The notes under the pieces were generated by a model. The model was not told the DNA's origin. It searched no databases and was given only the letters and a program-made list of their open reading frames with translations. A stretch of DNA of 64,000 nucleotides from Thalassocella blandensis (lineage in GTDB: Bacteria > Pseudomonadota > Gammaproteobacteria > Pseudomonadales > Cellvibrionaceae): NCBI GenBank assembly GCA_902141825.1, contig CABFPG010000002.1, forward strand, positions 496,001 to 560,000, read 5' to 3'. Positions 31,601 to 40,516 of this stretch are shown piece by piece (the stretch's first letter is position 1; each line of letters begins with the position of its first letter). The translations under genes and the position numbers were made by a program.

Positions 31601-31865
31601 CGGTAATACGCTGCAGGGAGTCGGTAATGGTGGTATCAGGAAGCTTGCCGATATCCTCAGCTGCAATCGCATCAACAATGGATCGCGATTCGCGCTTGGT
31701 ATTAATGGCCGACATCTGCGCCCCTTTAACACCAAGTACAATAACTTCTTCTAATTGCTTATCTGCGTCATCTTGCGCCAGCACCAATCCACTGCTGCCC
31801 GCTAATGCACAGGATGCTATAGCGCTGGCAAGAATCTTCTTCTTAAAACCTCGCGGATGATTCAT
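28647..31865 (-). CDS. TonB-dependent outer-membrane receptor, probable oligosaccharide type
   Basis: A 1072-residue receptor. I start at ATG 31865, preceded by GAGGAG, giving a good signal peptide (FKKKILASAIASCALAGSSG, cleavage after VLAQ). The plug begins LEEVIVLGVKGAQMSAINTK, with SLQRITGVQIER and SIRGMQQVAVMLNGEQ, the pattern of large receptors for glycans in Proteobacteria. The C-terminus ends in an aromatic beta-barrel signature (YAVGVRAKF). It imports a ligand across the outer membrane with TonB energy. Divergent to it, across 966 bp, is a GPH/SUT-type sugar symporter, and downstream are two halogenases and GH97. Maltooligosaccharide uptake is the best inference. An upstream ORF extension to 31958 is not needed. 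Confidence 0.92.
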   Translation of the reverse strand: MNHPRGFKKKILASAIASCALAGSSGLVLAQDDADKQLEEVIVLGVKGAQMSAINTKRESRSIVDAIAAEDIGKLPDTTITDSLQRITGVQIERTAGEGGKLSIRGMQQVAVMLNGEQFLAAGNLNSAQPDFNDVPAQLLRSATVYKTLDVRNAQSGITGTIDIETFRPFDFEQGFSSAVGLDVSTGEISGETDPTLNGLIAWRNDDVGVMLSAVTGTKNLANDYAGRASGDPLSREMGPGAGDLNGKWTVTHGHGFEFFSAEDERNRSGINAAFQANLSDHLDLLIEGFHTEAKQYQRRVGLNISNRWQGEASTSATSQSMWADRYSDPAAWNGAVIAQPISASQEIQAGDGTTWIVADQYRVEPLWIYSLTSNKIIDTSSNNFNIELNYDNEEGLSGGLRFIHGEAENRERLPTAQGGINSFRGNTVQKLDNHFYPTSVIERYGLTLDPDRLGEVGVNGGRFVLPNPLGYDEDPVLGLDMNGYTHNWSGFDQQIAGGLTSGGTEATLADYMGNKDSWIMEGEQFEINSNKISTLNAGSAHVKYDFDEGMFLTDVEVGIRTSRRMVDVENFDYWAQFYVGSNTRLNDDDGDPNTTAGENFPDANNIVGCYAQWRSIDQKFDGGASFNECAAGERLDATDPTSFVPYYILPPQSLDFNGQKLQYVTDLGDNVNGIPGFWAVDPSSYDDPEKYHQRVFGDIKPIINPGTSYTINLDEMSSYVSGNFQAGSMISGYFGLRYISTDIEANVYESTGVTRTNGGSNYYTGRKKQSKSRDYVLPALAVNFTPLEDWVFRFAYAENKQDLDLDRYGSSLNIYTGPSPLDATQRIPTSWDSNGNINLEPWLTNNLDLSAEWYFGEGSMVSLGYYHIDIKKYVEIRPEQELTVEWGDGNTYTIDGSAPVVVDEGGKVDGFEFGTKIAFSDFVDIEVLNSMGVEFNYTYSPSERLGEDADARTDLRNERYPFPNNSEHTYNFIAWYQKDKLQARIAFNGRSERYITDFDGDYGYATYAPEESYVDANISYDVLDDVTVYFQGANLTGEDYRQVYRLADGVEQEAFVYDNEARYAVGVRAKF

Positions 31866-32831
31866 GTGTTTCTCCTCTGATCCGAGTTTTGTATTAGTTT
31901 TATATTTTTCCCAAGCATTGGTTTTAAACGATTGTGAGAAGCCGTTTTTAATAGCCAATACAACCCCACTCGCCTCAAACCACAGGCGAATTCTTTGTTA
32001 AAATTATGGTTAGTTCGCAACCTATAACAATTTCAAATTATTTTTCGAGATTTCTTTTCTTAAAATCGTTTGTTCTTAGCTTGTAAAGCGAGAATGATTC
32101 CAAATACTATTTAAACTCTTTCTCGGACTGTAGAATTTGAGCTGCCTTATATTCATTATTTTTATACATGTCGTTAAGCTCAATTTACGGGAGGGTTTTG
32201 CAAAATTATTATTCTTTTGGTACTCGCATCATACCTTCAAGTGCATCCGTCCCCGAAGTATCCACTCCTTGTGGTTTTGCCTTTTTTGGCTTCCCTACAT
32301 TCGCCAGCGCATATTACTTATTATTTTACGCTCAGGCGTTATACTTAATTTTCAAAATTCCGTGTTTAAAGTTCAGCGTTTAGCAGTGTCAAACTACGTA
32401 ATGATTACGTGTTGCTGCATTCACAGAACATCATTACTTAGTCATGCATTAAAAGTGTAACCGAAGAACATCCAGGCGTTTAATCTCGCTCAAGATTCCT
32501 TCATAGTGCTCAAGTTAAAACCATCGCAAGTTAAAAACTTTTTTTGCGTGCCAAGCGTATTTAGAAGCCCATAAACTTATGCAAGCGACAACGCCATTAA
32601 AACACTTGCAGCGCATAATAATAACGTTTAATACGATGTGTCTAGAGGAAAACCAAATAAAAATGAGATGAAAACGTTTTCTATTTTTTGAGAACGTTTT
32701 CAATTTGCGGCGCCATATTTTTTCCCTGGAATAATTACGTTATCCTCAAATCTCTCGTGATTAATTGACTTTTCCGAGCATTAGCATCCTCTCATCCATG
32801 ACAATGGCACTGTAAAACTATTGGGTTAACC
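31866..32831. other. divergent regulatory region between the receptor and symporter genes
   Basis: No gene is supported; short frames here look like noise. The region contains a tandem LacI-type operator at 32671-32702, 130 bp from the symporter start and about 800 bp from the receptor start. The receptor therefore has a long leader or a separate promoter. Confidence 0.6.
32671..32702. promoter_or_regulatory. tandem LacI-type operator upstream of the symporter gene
   Basis: The first box is GAAAACGTTTTC with CG at 32675-32676, and the second is GAGAACGTTTTCA with CG at 32695-32696. The 20-bp centre distance matches the site at 25113-25144, and over the 32-bp module 27 positions agree. The likely regulator is the LacI protein at 20966-21997. 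Confidence 0.8.
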
Positions 32832-34373
32832 ATGCAGAAAACACCAAAGCCTCAATATAACTTTTGGCAAATCTGGAACATGTGCTTTGGCTTTATTGGT
32901 ATTCAATTTGGTTTTGCATTGCAAAATGCCAACGCCAGCCGAATTTTTCAAAATCTTGGCGCATCCATCGAGGATATACCGCTGCTCTGGCTTGCAGCCC
33001 CCATTACAGGATTGCTCATTCAACCGATAATTGGATTTGTCAGCGATAAAACATGGAGCGGTCTGGGTAGAAGGCGCCCTTTTCTCTTACTGGGAGCAAT
33101 TCTCGCCAGCATTGCACTTGTCATCATGCCCAATTCTGCAGAGCTTTGGATTGCCGTTGGCATGCTTTGGATGCTGGACGCTGCACTGAATATTTCACTG
33201 GGACCATCATTAGCTCTGGTTGGCGATATGCTCCCCAAAAATCAATTGCCATTTGGCTTTTCTGTACAAAGTTTCTTTGTTGGCATTAGCGCTGTCATAG
33301 CATCATCTCTGCCCTGGATTCTGACCAATATCTTTGGCGTAGCCAACAGTGCCCCAGAAGGTCAAATTCCACCGTCCGTGATTTACTCGTTCTATCTTGG
33401 TGGCGCTATCATGTTGATCACAATTTTTTGGACAACCCGCTCTACCCGGGAATATTCTGCAGAGGAATTAAGTCGCTTTCAGGCTGAGCCCCAACAAGCT
33501 CGACACGTTGTTTACCGTGCACTCCCTTTTAAAACATTCGTCACAACTGGCAGCGTGTTTCTTTCATTGGGCTTGCTCGTTACTTATTTGGTGTTCCATT
33601 TCGCTCTGGATAAAAAGCTCTTTATTTTAGCCTTCAGCTTTTTACTATTTGGCATGTTTAAACTTTTGGCTGGTGCCATGTCGATACGTGGCAACACAGA
33701 TAATACGCTCTACAAAATAAGCCATGATCTTTCGTGTATGCCCAGAATCATGCGACAACTAGCCACGGTCCAGTTTCTTTCCTGGTTTGGGCTTTTTTGT
33801 ATGTGGATCTACGCTACCTCTGCCGTGACCAGCTTTCACTTTGGTACCACAGACCCTAGCTCATTGAAATACAACCAAGGTGCAAATTGGGTGGGCATTC
33901 TATTCGCAGCCTACAATGCCTGCGCAGCGATCGCCGCGTTAACTATTCCGGCACTGGTTAAGCGCACCAACCAAATCACAGCCCATAGCAGTAATTTGGT
34001 TCTCGGTGCTATTGCGCTATTCTCTTTCCCCTTTATTAAAGAACCAACCTGGCTTTTAATTCCAATGGTCGGCTTAGGTTTTGCTTGGGCCTCGATATTA
34101 ACATTGCCCTTCTCGATTCTTACCAGCACTTTACCGCAAAATAAACTGGGCGTTTATGCCGGACTTTTTAACGTGTTCATTGTCTTACCACAAATTTTAG
34201 CCTCCAGTATTCTGGCTTTAATCATTCGCCATGTTTTTGCAGGACAAACCATTTATGTCATGGTGCTCGCCGGGGTCTGCATGTTACTTGCAGCAGCGGC
34301 CACATTCCTGGTAGATATTCGACAACTCTCACCACTTCCAGAAATGAAAAGTACGGCGAATGCGCAAGTTTAA
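32832..34373 (+). CDS. MFS/GPH-type sugar:cation symporter (SUT/MalY-like)
   Basis: A 513-residue inner-membrane transporter with twelve hydrophobic segments. The first loop carries GIQFGFALQNANASRIFQNL and the second SDKTWSGLGRRRPF, both signatures of the sucrose/maltose symporter group that includes SLC45-like bacterial proteins and MalY. It moves a disaccharide or glucoside with protons. The gene is divergent from the TonB-dependent receptor, and its promoter has the tandem operator. It completes the pathway: receptor (outer membrane), GH97 (envelope), symporter (inner membrane). No intracellular maltose enzyme lies in the window. Confidence 0.9.
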   Translation: MQKTPKPQYNFWQIWNMCFGFIGIQFGFALQNANASRIFQNLGASIEDIPLLWLAAPITGLLIQPIIGFVSDKTWSGLGRRRPFLLLGAILASIALVIMPNSAELWIAVGMLWMLDAALNISLGPSLALVGDMLPKNQLPFGFSVQSFFVGISAVIASSLPWILTNIFGVANSAPEGQIPPSVIYSFYLGGAIMLITIFWTTRSTREYSAEELSRFQAEPQQARHVVYRALPFKTFVTTGSVFLSLGLLVTYLVFHFALDKKLFILAFSFLLFGMFKLLAGAMSIRGNTDNTLYKISHDLSCMPRIMRQLATVQFLSWFGLFCMWIYATSAVTSFHFGTTDPSSLKYNQGANWVGILFAAYNACAAIAALTIPALVKRTNQITAHSSNLVLGAIALFSFPFIKEPTWLLIPMVGLGFAWASILTLPFSILTSTLPQNKLGVYAGLFNVFIVLPQILASSILALIIRHVFAGQTIYVMVLAGVCMLLAAAATFLVDIRQLSPLPEMKSTANAQV

Positions 34374-34446
34374 AACTACCGTTTGCAACCTACGTTTAAT
34401 TAAGACGCTATCGAGTAATTCCAGAATGCGATAATCCATTCGACTT

Positions 34447-34530
34447 GAAGCAACCAGTTTGAAGTACCCAACTAGAAGTACCTAACTAGAAGTACCTAAC
34501 TAGAAGCACCCAATTAGAAGTACCCAACTA
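34447..34530. repeat. 14-bp tandem repeat, six units (first degenerate)
   Basis: Unit GAAGTACCYAACTA, with the five better copies at 34461-34530 and a degenerate one at 34447-34460. Fourteen is not a multiple of three and no reading frame crosses the array. It resembles the separate 14-bp array at 48881-48978 in period only. Confidence 0.85.
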
Positions 34531-35195
34531 GAGAACACAGCATTAACGAAGATAAGCGGAAAGACATCTGATAGAAGATGTCGTTTTTTCCAGCCGAGTT
34601 GTACAATCCCGCCAAGAATAATTTTATTCAGGTAATTCGGCTTCAACTCAGCGTGTGGAAAATTTTAACAAGCACTTGCTTTCCTTTCCCTTTTCACTTC
34701 GATCTCTGGCACTTACGACCTGTCGAACTTTTTTCCAATATGCATAGCATACCACGTGGGATCAACATCCTTATTTCACTAAAAACTCATCAAGTTCAGT
34801 AACTTATTCGCTCCCTACCGCGAGCTGCTCGAGAACAAACAGAACTCGATAATTTAATTTCTTAACGTACACTCGCAGTAAACAATTATAAATTTTACGT
34901 TAAGCCATCACAGAAATGATATTTAACGCTAAGTAAAGGTAATAAATTCACACTCATCCAGAGCAAAAAGGAAAAAAAAGCGTTTTTTTCATTAACTTTT
35001 TGACATTGACTAAAAACTGCTTTCGATTAATCTTATTAACCATGGAAGACAGCCAAAACAATAAGCTTTAAACAAAAAATAGAATGGTATTTACACTCTG
35101 CTCGGTAAAATTAAAAAAATCGAATAGATTATCAGCTGTGATTTAGCAAGCCTGGCATAGAGTGAAAATTGAAAAGAAATAGTTCACGCGCTCAA

Positions 35196-35210
35196 TGTGA
35201 ATTTTTCACA
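35196..35210. promoter_or_regulatory. 15-bp palindrome TGTGAATTTTTCACA
   Basis: TGTGA/TCACA arms separated by five bases. A CRP/Vfr site normally has six, so this is not a canonical CRP box. The copy at 35266-35280 has the same arms. Confidence 0.6.
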
Positions 35211-35265
35211 TTCTTAGACAATCAAAAAAATGCAAAATTGTTCTGAGTTTTCTTTACGACCCTAA

Positions 35266-35280
35266 TGTGAATATTTCACA
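35266..35280. promoter_or_regulatory. 15-bp palindrome TGTGAATATTTCACA
   Basis: A perfect palindrome except for the central base, lying 50 bp before the winged-helix start. It is 70 bp from the copy at 35196-35210, centre to centre, about seven helical turns. A likely operator pair; autoregulation is an inference. Confidence 0.65.
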
Positions 35281-35330
35281 AATACGAACATTACAATTTA
35301 CCTGTCAACGTACACATTCGGAGGTGTATA

Positions 35331-35708
35331 ATGCGGTGTCGATTCGCTCAGTGGACTTTAGATTTAGATAACTACTGCTTACTCCATGCGGGAGAACCTC
35401 TAGCAGTTCGTCCTAAAACTTTTAAACTATTATGCTATTTCGCGCTGAACCCTCAACGCCTTATTACGCGCGAAGAGATTTTCGAAAAAATCTGGCCTAA
35501 TCGTTGTGTCAGCGATGAATCTCTAACGACCTGCGTGAAGGAACTTCGCCAAATCCTGGGCGATTCAGGCAAAATCCGCAAATTCATTATTACGCGCCAC
35601 AAGCTGGGTTACCAATTCATTCAACCCGTGGTATTTGAAAACACCCAGAAGACATTCGGCCAGTTTAACGATCGCTCCCAATATGTTTACGAACGGAAAA
35701 TCGTATAA
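35331..35708 (+). CDS. stand-alone winged-helix (OmpR/CadC-type) DNA-binding protein
   Basis: A 125-residue protein preceded by GGAGG, with an excellent start. The body is a complete trans_reg_C winged helix: VRPKTFKLLCYFALNPQRLI, EEIFEKIWP, DESLTTCVKELRQILGD, and the terminal GYQFIQP wing. No receiver domain, membrane helix or sensor is attached, so it is an orphan DNA-binding module, like the cytoplasmic half of CadC/ToxR without its partner. It is followed by a terminator, so it is monocistronic. The large collagen-like gene follows on the same strand, a possible target. Function unknown. Confidence 0.85.
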   Translation: MRCRFAQWTLDLDNYCLLHAGEPLAVRPKTFKLLCYFALNPQRLITREEIFEKIWPNRCVSDESLTTCVKELRQILGDSGKIRKFIITRHKLGYQFIQPVVFENTQKTFGQFNDRSQYVYERKIV

Positions 35709-36238
35709 CCCTATTCATTATTAAGCTCTCTCGGCGAAACCCTCTTGGTTCTGGTTTCGCCATTTTCATTCGCCCAGATTAACCACCTCAGCTCCCTGCT
35801 CCCTTCAGAGTCAACACTCAAAACATAAAAATCACAGCCCATGGCGCGAATTTTAAAATAGTCAGCAGAACATAACGTCTGGCATAGCTTTCAAACTCTA
35901 ATTCAACAGGACGTCACGAAAAGTCGCATTATTTTCCATTAATAATTTAAGACGACAAAAAGTGGCCTCAAATATCTCATTCTGCGCACGCACTAAATTA
36001 TTATTAATATAAAGTCTAATAAACGCTTCACAACTGAATGAATAATACATAAGCCTCGATTAGACTTAATAGCGTGTCACTCCAATCGACCTGAACACAT
36101 TTCAATCATTTTTCAGACGCGCAGCCAATCATTTTTAAAAACGTTATCGAATAAAGCTTTCCATAAAGTGACGTAACGGCCACGCAAAAAATAACATTCG
36201 CTTACATAAACTTACAATTAATCGCAAAGGTGTTAAAA
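35709..36238. other. intergenic region upstream of the collagen-like gene
   Basis: 530 bp without a gene. The 5' part holds the terminator at 35733-35761. The rest is AT-rich and must contain the promoter of the collagen-like gene; I see no certain -35/-10 pair and no copy of the TGTGA palindrome. Confidence 0.5.
35733..35761 (+). terminator. intrinsic-type terminator of the winged-helix gene
   Basis: Perfect 9-bp stem GGCGAAACC / GGTTTCGCC with an 11-base loop, then ATTTTCATT, 24 bp after the stop codon. Confidence 0.75.
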
Positions 36239-39200
36239 ATGCTAGATATTCGCCCCGCAACAGCAGTTATTGCATTGTTGGGATCTTTAATAGCTATGGA
36301 AGGCTTTGCGGACAACTCATTCTACTCTTGGAGCCAAAACAACTGGGGCAACCAAAATGAATGGGGTTGGAACAACAACGGTCACCATCGCTGGCATCGA
36401 GGTCAAACCGTCACACTGCTTGCCGACGAAGACACGACGGTTGTTTCAAATGCGAACAATCTAAACCTGGGCAATATCAGTACGCTTAACATTAGCCCCG
36501 AAGAAGATATTGCTCGCAGCCTGGTGAAATTCGATTTCAGTAAACTCAGCGCGAATGTTACCAGCCATCGAATTCAATATGCCAAACTCAAACTGACCGT
36601 GTTTGCGGACAACAACTACTGGCAAGATAATTTTGATAGTCGCCTGGGCATCTATCCCGTCAACCAGCCCTGGCAGGAACTGGAAGCTAACTGGGGTTGT
36701 GCAGATGCTTCTACCTGTGGGTGGTTTGGCGGTTCAATAGGAAGTAAAACAGATTCGGCTGATTTAAGAAGATCTTTTTTTGGCAGTATATATTTTGATG
36801 TAACGAAAGATGTAAAAGCGTTCTTGCAAGGTCAGGAAAACAATGGCTGGCTGATAAAAAAGCTGAATGAGAGCAGCCCTGGATCTATCAGCTTCTATTC
36901 GGCCGAATCTAACTTTAAGCCTCAATTAATCTTAAATGTCGATGTCCCCGGTGGTACAGACCTCTCCCCTCCCAGCATTAATATTATTGAACCCAAAGAT
37001 AATTTTTATCTTGAAACACCTCCCGAACAAATTGTAGTGAGTTACTACGATCGCGATGACGGTGTCGACATGAACAGCCTTCATGTCTACCTCGACGGAA
37101 ATGAAGTTGAATGTGTCATGACGGCAGGCACGGCATTTTGCCCGATAGAAAATCTGGCGAGCGGGATGCATCCAGTGGACGTGTTAATTACAGACAATGC
37201 AGGAGGCATCGCAATAGATAGCAAAATCTTCGTCTATAGCGAAGACCCAAACAGCGGATTCGGCGGTAATTCCCAATGGCTCACAGGTCAAGGAAGCCCA
37301 TCGAGTGAACTTGGAAGTAATGGCGATATCTACCTCGACACTGACACCGGCGACCTATTTAAAAAACTCCAAAACCACTGGGAAACCGTAGCCACTATAA
37401 AAGGACCGGAAGGAAGTCAAGGTGAAGCTGGCCCCGAGGGTCCGCAAGGGGAAATTGGAGCACAAGGTCCACAAGGTGAAACTGGTGCCCAAGGTCCACA
37501 AGGTGAAACCGGAGCACAAGGTCCGCGAGGCGAAACTGGTGCCCAAGGTCCTCAAGGCGAAACCGGTGCGCAAGGACCACAAGGTGAAATTGGCCCTCAA
37601 GGTCCACAAGGTGAAACCGGAGCACAAGGTCCGCAAGGTGAAACCGGAGCACAAGGTCCGCAAGGTGAAACCGGAGCACAAGGTCCGCAAGGTGAAACCG
37701 GAGCACAAGGGCCGCAAGGTGAAACCGGAGCACAAGGTCCGCAAGGTGAAACTGGAGCACAAGGTCCTCAGGGTGAAACTGGCCCTCAAGGTCCGCAAGG
37801 TGAAACTGGTGCTCAAGGTCCTCAAGGTGAAACCGGAGCACAAGGTCCGCAAGGCGAAACTGGAGCACAAGGTCCGCAAGGTGAAACTGGAGCACAAGGT
37901 CCGCAAGGTGAAACTGGAGCGCAAGGTCCTCAAGGCGAAACGGGTGCTCAAGGTCCGCAAGGTGAAACCGGAGCACAAGGTCCTCAAGGTGAAACTGGTG
38001 CACAAGGACCGCAAGGTGAAACCGGAGCACAAGGGCCGCAAGGTGAAACCGGAGCACAAGGTCCACAAGGTGAAACTGGTGCCCAAGGTCCGCAAGGCGA
38101 AACCGGAGCACAAGGTCCACAAGGCGAAACTGGAGCGCAAGGTCCGCAAGGCGAAACCGGTGCGCAAGGACCACAAGGCGAAATGGGTGCTCAAGGACCA
38201 CAAGGTGAAATTGGCCCTCAAGGTCCCCAAGGTGAAACTGGTGCCCAAGGTCCTCAGGGCGAAACTGGTGCACAGGGTCCCCAAGGTGAAGTAGGTCCTC
38301 AAGGTGAAACTGGTGCCCAAGGTCCGCAAGGCGAAACCGGAGCACAAGGTCCACAAGGCGAAACTGGAGCGCAAGGTCCGCAAGGCGAAACTGGAGCACA
38401 AGGTCCACAAGGTGAAACTGGTGCCCAAGGTCCACAAGGTGAAACCGGAGCACAAGGTCCGCAAGGCGAAACTGGTGCCCAAGGTCCTCAAGGAGAAACC
38501 GGAGCTCAAGGACCACAAGGTGAAATTGGCCCTCAAGGTCCCCAAGGTGAAACTGGTGCCCAAGGTCCTCAGGGCGAAACTGGTGCACAGGGTCCCCAAG
38601 GTGAAGTAGGTCCTCAAGGTGAAACTGGTGCGCAAGGTCCACAAGGCGAAACAGGCGCTCAAGGTCCGCAAGGAGAAACCGGAGCTCAAGGTCCACAAGG
38701 TGAAACTGGAGCCCAAGGTCCACAAGGCGAAACTGGAGCGCAAGGTCCGCAAGGTGAAACCGGAGCACAAGGACCACAAGGCGAAACTGGAGCTCAAGGT
38801 CCGCAAGGTGAAACCGGTGCGCAAGGACCACAAGGCGAAACTGGAGCACAAGGTCCACAAGGCGAAACTGGAGCACAAGGTCCACAAGGCGAAACTGGAG
38901 CACAAGGTCCACAAGGCGAAACTGGAGCACAAGGTCCACAAGGCGAAACTGGAGCACAAGGTCCACAAGGCGAAACTGGAGCACAAGGTCCACAAGGCGA
39001 AACTGGAGCACAAGGTCCACAAGGCGAAACTGGAGCACAAGGTCCGCAGGGCGAAACTGGCGCTCAAGGTCCTCAAGGAGAAACCGGAGCACAAGGGCCG
39101 CAGGGCGAAACTGGAGCACAAGGGCCGCAGGGCGAAACTGGAGCACAAGGGCCGCAAGGTGAAACCGGGGCCCAAGGTCCGCAAGGTGAAACTGGAGCAC

Positions 39201-40447
39201 AAGGTGAAATTGGCCCTCAAGGTCCGCAAGGTGAAACCGGAGCACAAGGTCCGCAAGGTGAAACTGGAGCGCAAGGTCCGCAAGGTGAAACCGGGGCCCA
39301 AGGTCCGCAAGGCGAAACTGGAGCGCAAGGTCCGCAAGGTGAAACCGGGGCCCAAGGTCCGCAAGGCGAAACTGGAGCGCAAGGTCCGCAAGGTGAAACC
39401 GGGGCCCAAGGTCCGCAAGGCGAAACTGGAGCGCAAGGTCCGCAAGGTGAAACCGGGGCCCAAGGTCCGCAAGGCGAAACTGGAGCGCAAGGTCCGCAAG
39501 GTGAAACCGGGGACCAAGGTCCGCAAGGTGAAACTGGAGCACAAGGTGAAATTGGCCCTCAAGGTCCTCAAGGTGAAACTGGAGCACAAGGTCCTCAGGG
39601 TGAAGCCGGAGTGCAAGGTCCTCAGGGTGAAGTAGGCCCGCAAGGTGAAGTCGGCCCGCAAGGCGAAACTGGCGCTACTGGACCGATGGGCCCAATGGGT
39701 CCCCCTGGAGAAAAAGGCGATAAAGGTGAAAAAGGTGATACCGGCCCTGTAGGCCCTTCTGGAACTTCTAGCTGGGATGATGGAAGTAATCAGGTCACAA
39801 CAAACGTCGCTGTTGGCATTGGCGTGGCCTCCCCCACGGCAAAATTACATGTCGATGGCAATATCATTGCTGAGGAGCCACAGGAAAATAACCACGTGAC
39901 TACCAAACGTTATGTAGATCAGCAAATCGAAGATCTCAGAAAACTGATTGTTCAGCTTTCTGGTAAGAATCCGAATATTGCGTTAACGGGGAAAAACGGC
40001 CTGAGCAGTGCAAGCTATTCCGCAAGTTCAACCTACAGTGCAGACTTGCCTGAATCTGCTTTCGATGGCTACTTGATTGGCGGCACGAAAATAAATATGG
40101 AAGCCGGAGATATTGTGAATCGGGGGCTATGGTTAACATCCAATACGGTGAATCAGTGGTTAGCGGTGAATTTCAATCGATTGACCAATATTACCGGGTT
40201 TAGAGTACTGGTAAGCCCAGCGTATGCGGCAGCAAACCGCGGCCCTAGAAACGTGGTCGTACAAGGCTCGTTAGACGGTCAGAACTTTACCGACATTCAA
40301 TCGTTCACTCTGGACAAATCGGATGATGTAAAAGTGAATTTGAGCAATACAGCTCAAATGCGCGTGTTCCGACTATTTATCGTCGACAATTATGGTGCTA
40401 ACTTTTTGGAAATTGATGAGTTAGAAGTATTCGGCACATTCGAATAA
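36239..40447 (+). CDS. giant exported collagen-like protein with DNRLRE-like and F5/8-type C domains
   Basis: A 1402-residue secreted protein. I start at ATG 36239 with AAAGG eight bases before; the GTG at 36230 is less likely. Signal peptide: [20 protein letters not shown], cut near GFA|D. Next, a beta-sandwich resembling DNRLRE/CBM96 (~40-235: [34 protein letters not shown]), an Ig-like domain (~240-345), and a [15 protein letters not shown] connector known before bacterial collagen repeats. Then come 263 uninterrupted Gly-X-Y triplets (~389-1177), mostly the nonapeptide [10 protein letters not shown] segment with [15 protein letters not shown] and a coiled coil follows, as in phage tail fibres, and a C-terminal F5/8-type discoidin domain (~1265-1402) that usually binds carbohydrate. 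Probably a trimeric surface fibre for adhesion. A terminator follows. Confidence 0.92.
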   Translation: MLDIRPATAVIALLGSLIAMEGFADNSFYSWSQNNWGNQNEWGWNNNGHHRWHRGQTVTLLADEDTTVVSNANNLNLGNISTLNISPEEDIARSLVKFDFSKLSANVTSHRIQYAKLKLTVFADNNYWQDNFDSRLGIYPVNQPWQELEANWGCADASTCGWFGGSIGSKTDSADLRRSFFGSIYFDVTKDVKAFLQGQENNGWLIKKLNESSPGSISFYSAESNFKPQLILNVDVPGGTDLSPPSINIIEPKDNFYLETPPEQIVVSYYDRDDGVDMNSLHVYLDGNEVECVMTAGTAFCPIENLASGMHPVDVLITDNAGGIAIDSKIFVYSEDPNSGFGGNSQWLTGQGSPSSELGSNGDIYLDTDTGDLFKKLQNHWETVATIKGPEGSQGEAGPEGPQGEIGAQGPQGETGAQGPQGETGAQGPRGETGAQGPQGETGAQGPQGEIGPQGPQGETGAQGPQGETGAQGPQGETGAQGPQGETGAQGPQGETGAQGPQGETGAQGPQGETGPQGPQGETGAQGPQGETGAQGPQGETGAQGPQGETGAQGPQGETGAQGPQGETGAQGPQGETGAQGPQGETGAQGPQGETGAQGPQGETGAQGPQGETGAQGPQGETGAQGPQGETGAQGPQGETGAQGPQGEMGAQGPQGEIGPQGPQGETGAQGPQGETGAQGPQGEVGPQGETGAQGPQGETGAQGPQGETGAQGPQGETGAQGPQGETGAQGPQGETGAQGPQGETGAQGPQGETGAQGPQGEIGPQGPQGETGAQGPQGETGAQGPQGEVGPQGETGAQGPQGETGAQGPQGETGAQGPQGETGAQGPQGETGAQGPQGETGAQGPQGETGAQGPQGETGAQGPQGETGAQGPQGETGAQGPQGETGAQGPQGETGAQGPQGETGAQGPQGETGAQGPQGETGAQGPQGETGAQGPQGETGAQGPQGETGAQGPQGETGAQGPQGETGAQGPQGETGAQGPQGETGAQGEIGPQGPQGETGAQGPQGETGAQGPQGETGAQGPQGETGAQGPQGETGAQGPQGETGAQGPQGETGAQGPQGETGAQGPQGETGAQGPQGETGAQGPQGETGDQGPQGETGAQGEIGPQGPQGETGAQGPQGEAGVQGPQGEVGPQGEVGPQGETGATGPMGPMGPPGEKGDKGEKGDTGPVGPSGTSSWDDGSNQVTTNVAVGIGVASPTAKLHVDGNIIAEEPQENNHVTTKRYVDQQIEDLRKLIVQLSGKNPNIALTGKNGLSSASYSASSTYSADLPESAFDGYLIGGTKINMEAGDIVNRGLWLTSNTVNQWLAVNFNRLTNITGFRVLVSPAYAAANRGPRNVVVQGSLDGQNFTDIQSFTLDKSDDVKVNLSNTAQMRVFRLFIVDNYGANFLEIDELEVFGTFE
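38834..39049 (+). repeat. near-perfect array of eight 27-bp collagen units
   Basis: Eight copies of a unit starting GGCGAAACTGGAGCACAAGG. Seven are identical and the last differs at two bases. Flanking units have synonymous differences, so this block is a recent amplification. Confidence 0.9.
39257..39526 (+). repeat. five-copy 54-bp higher-order collagen repeat
   Basis: The unit is a dimer of two 27-bp types, one with GAAACTGGAGCGCAAGG and one with GAAACCGGGGCCCAAGG. Copies start at 39257, 39311, 39365, 39419 and 39473. Three are identical, the first and last carry one difference each; the last changes Ala to Asp. Confidence 0.9.
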
Positions 40448-40463
40448 TATTCTACCCACCCAT

Positions 40464-40492
40464 AAAAAAGCCGGGAAATTCCCGGCTTTTTT
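40464..40492. terminator. bidirectional intrinsic terminator
   Basis: Perfect 12-bp stem AAAAAAGCCGGG / CCCGGCTTTTTT with loop AAATT. It lies between two convergent genes, 17 bp after the collagen-like stop, and has T-tracts in both directions. Confidence 0.9.
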
Positions 40493-40516
40493 GTGTAAAA
40501 CATCTTTAAGATACAA

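Larger units (their letters stand above)
34374..35330. other. intergenic region with tandem repeat and palindromes
   Basis: 957 bp without a supported gene. It has a 14-bp tandem array at 34447-34530, a strongly AT-rich part, and two identical-arm palindromes upstream of the winged-helix gene. The short ORF near 34578-34802 has no ribosome site and no protein-like composition. Confidence 0.55.
37403..39769 (+). repeat. collagen Gly-X-Y coding region, 27-bp periodic
   Basis: 2367 bp in which every third codon is glycine, 263 triplets, no interruption. The dominant unit is 27 bp. Variants are [12 protein letters not shown] and a deleted 18-bp form. The last ~22 triplets are different and richer in charged residues ([11 protein letters not shown]), probably the older triple-helix clamp. 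A ~120-bp block near 38200-38325 recurs near 38515-38640, a 315-bp offset duplication. Confidence 0.95.

Noticed and set aside
32137-32460. 107-codon ORF in the receptor-symporter spacer
   Set aside because: Hydrophobic by AT-rich composition, with no ribosome site; another frame is equally open.
22604-34373. Classical polysaccharide utilisation locus with SusC/SusD
   Set aside because: No SusD-like gene is present; the receptor is the proteobacterial TonB-dependent type.
34461-34530. CRISPR array
   Set aside because: 14-bp units follow one another without spacers; it is a simple tandem repeat.
35196-35280. CRP binding sites
   Set aside because: The arms TGTGA/TCACA match, but spacing is five instead of six bases; I kept them as palindromes of unknown factor.
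37355-39661. Long antisense ORFs (768 and 730 codons) and three plus-strand off-frame ORFs across the collagen repeat
   Set aside because: A 27-bp repeat with no stop in a frame keeps all copies open in it. The proteins are periodic nonsense without start signals, so they are shadows of the Gly-X-Y frame.
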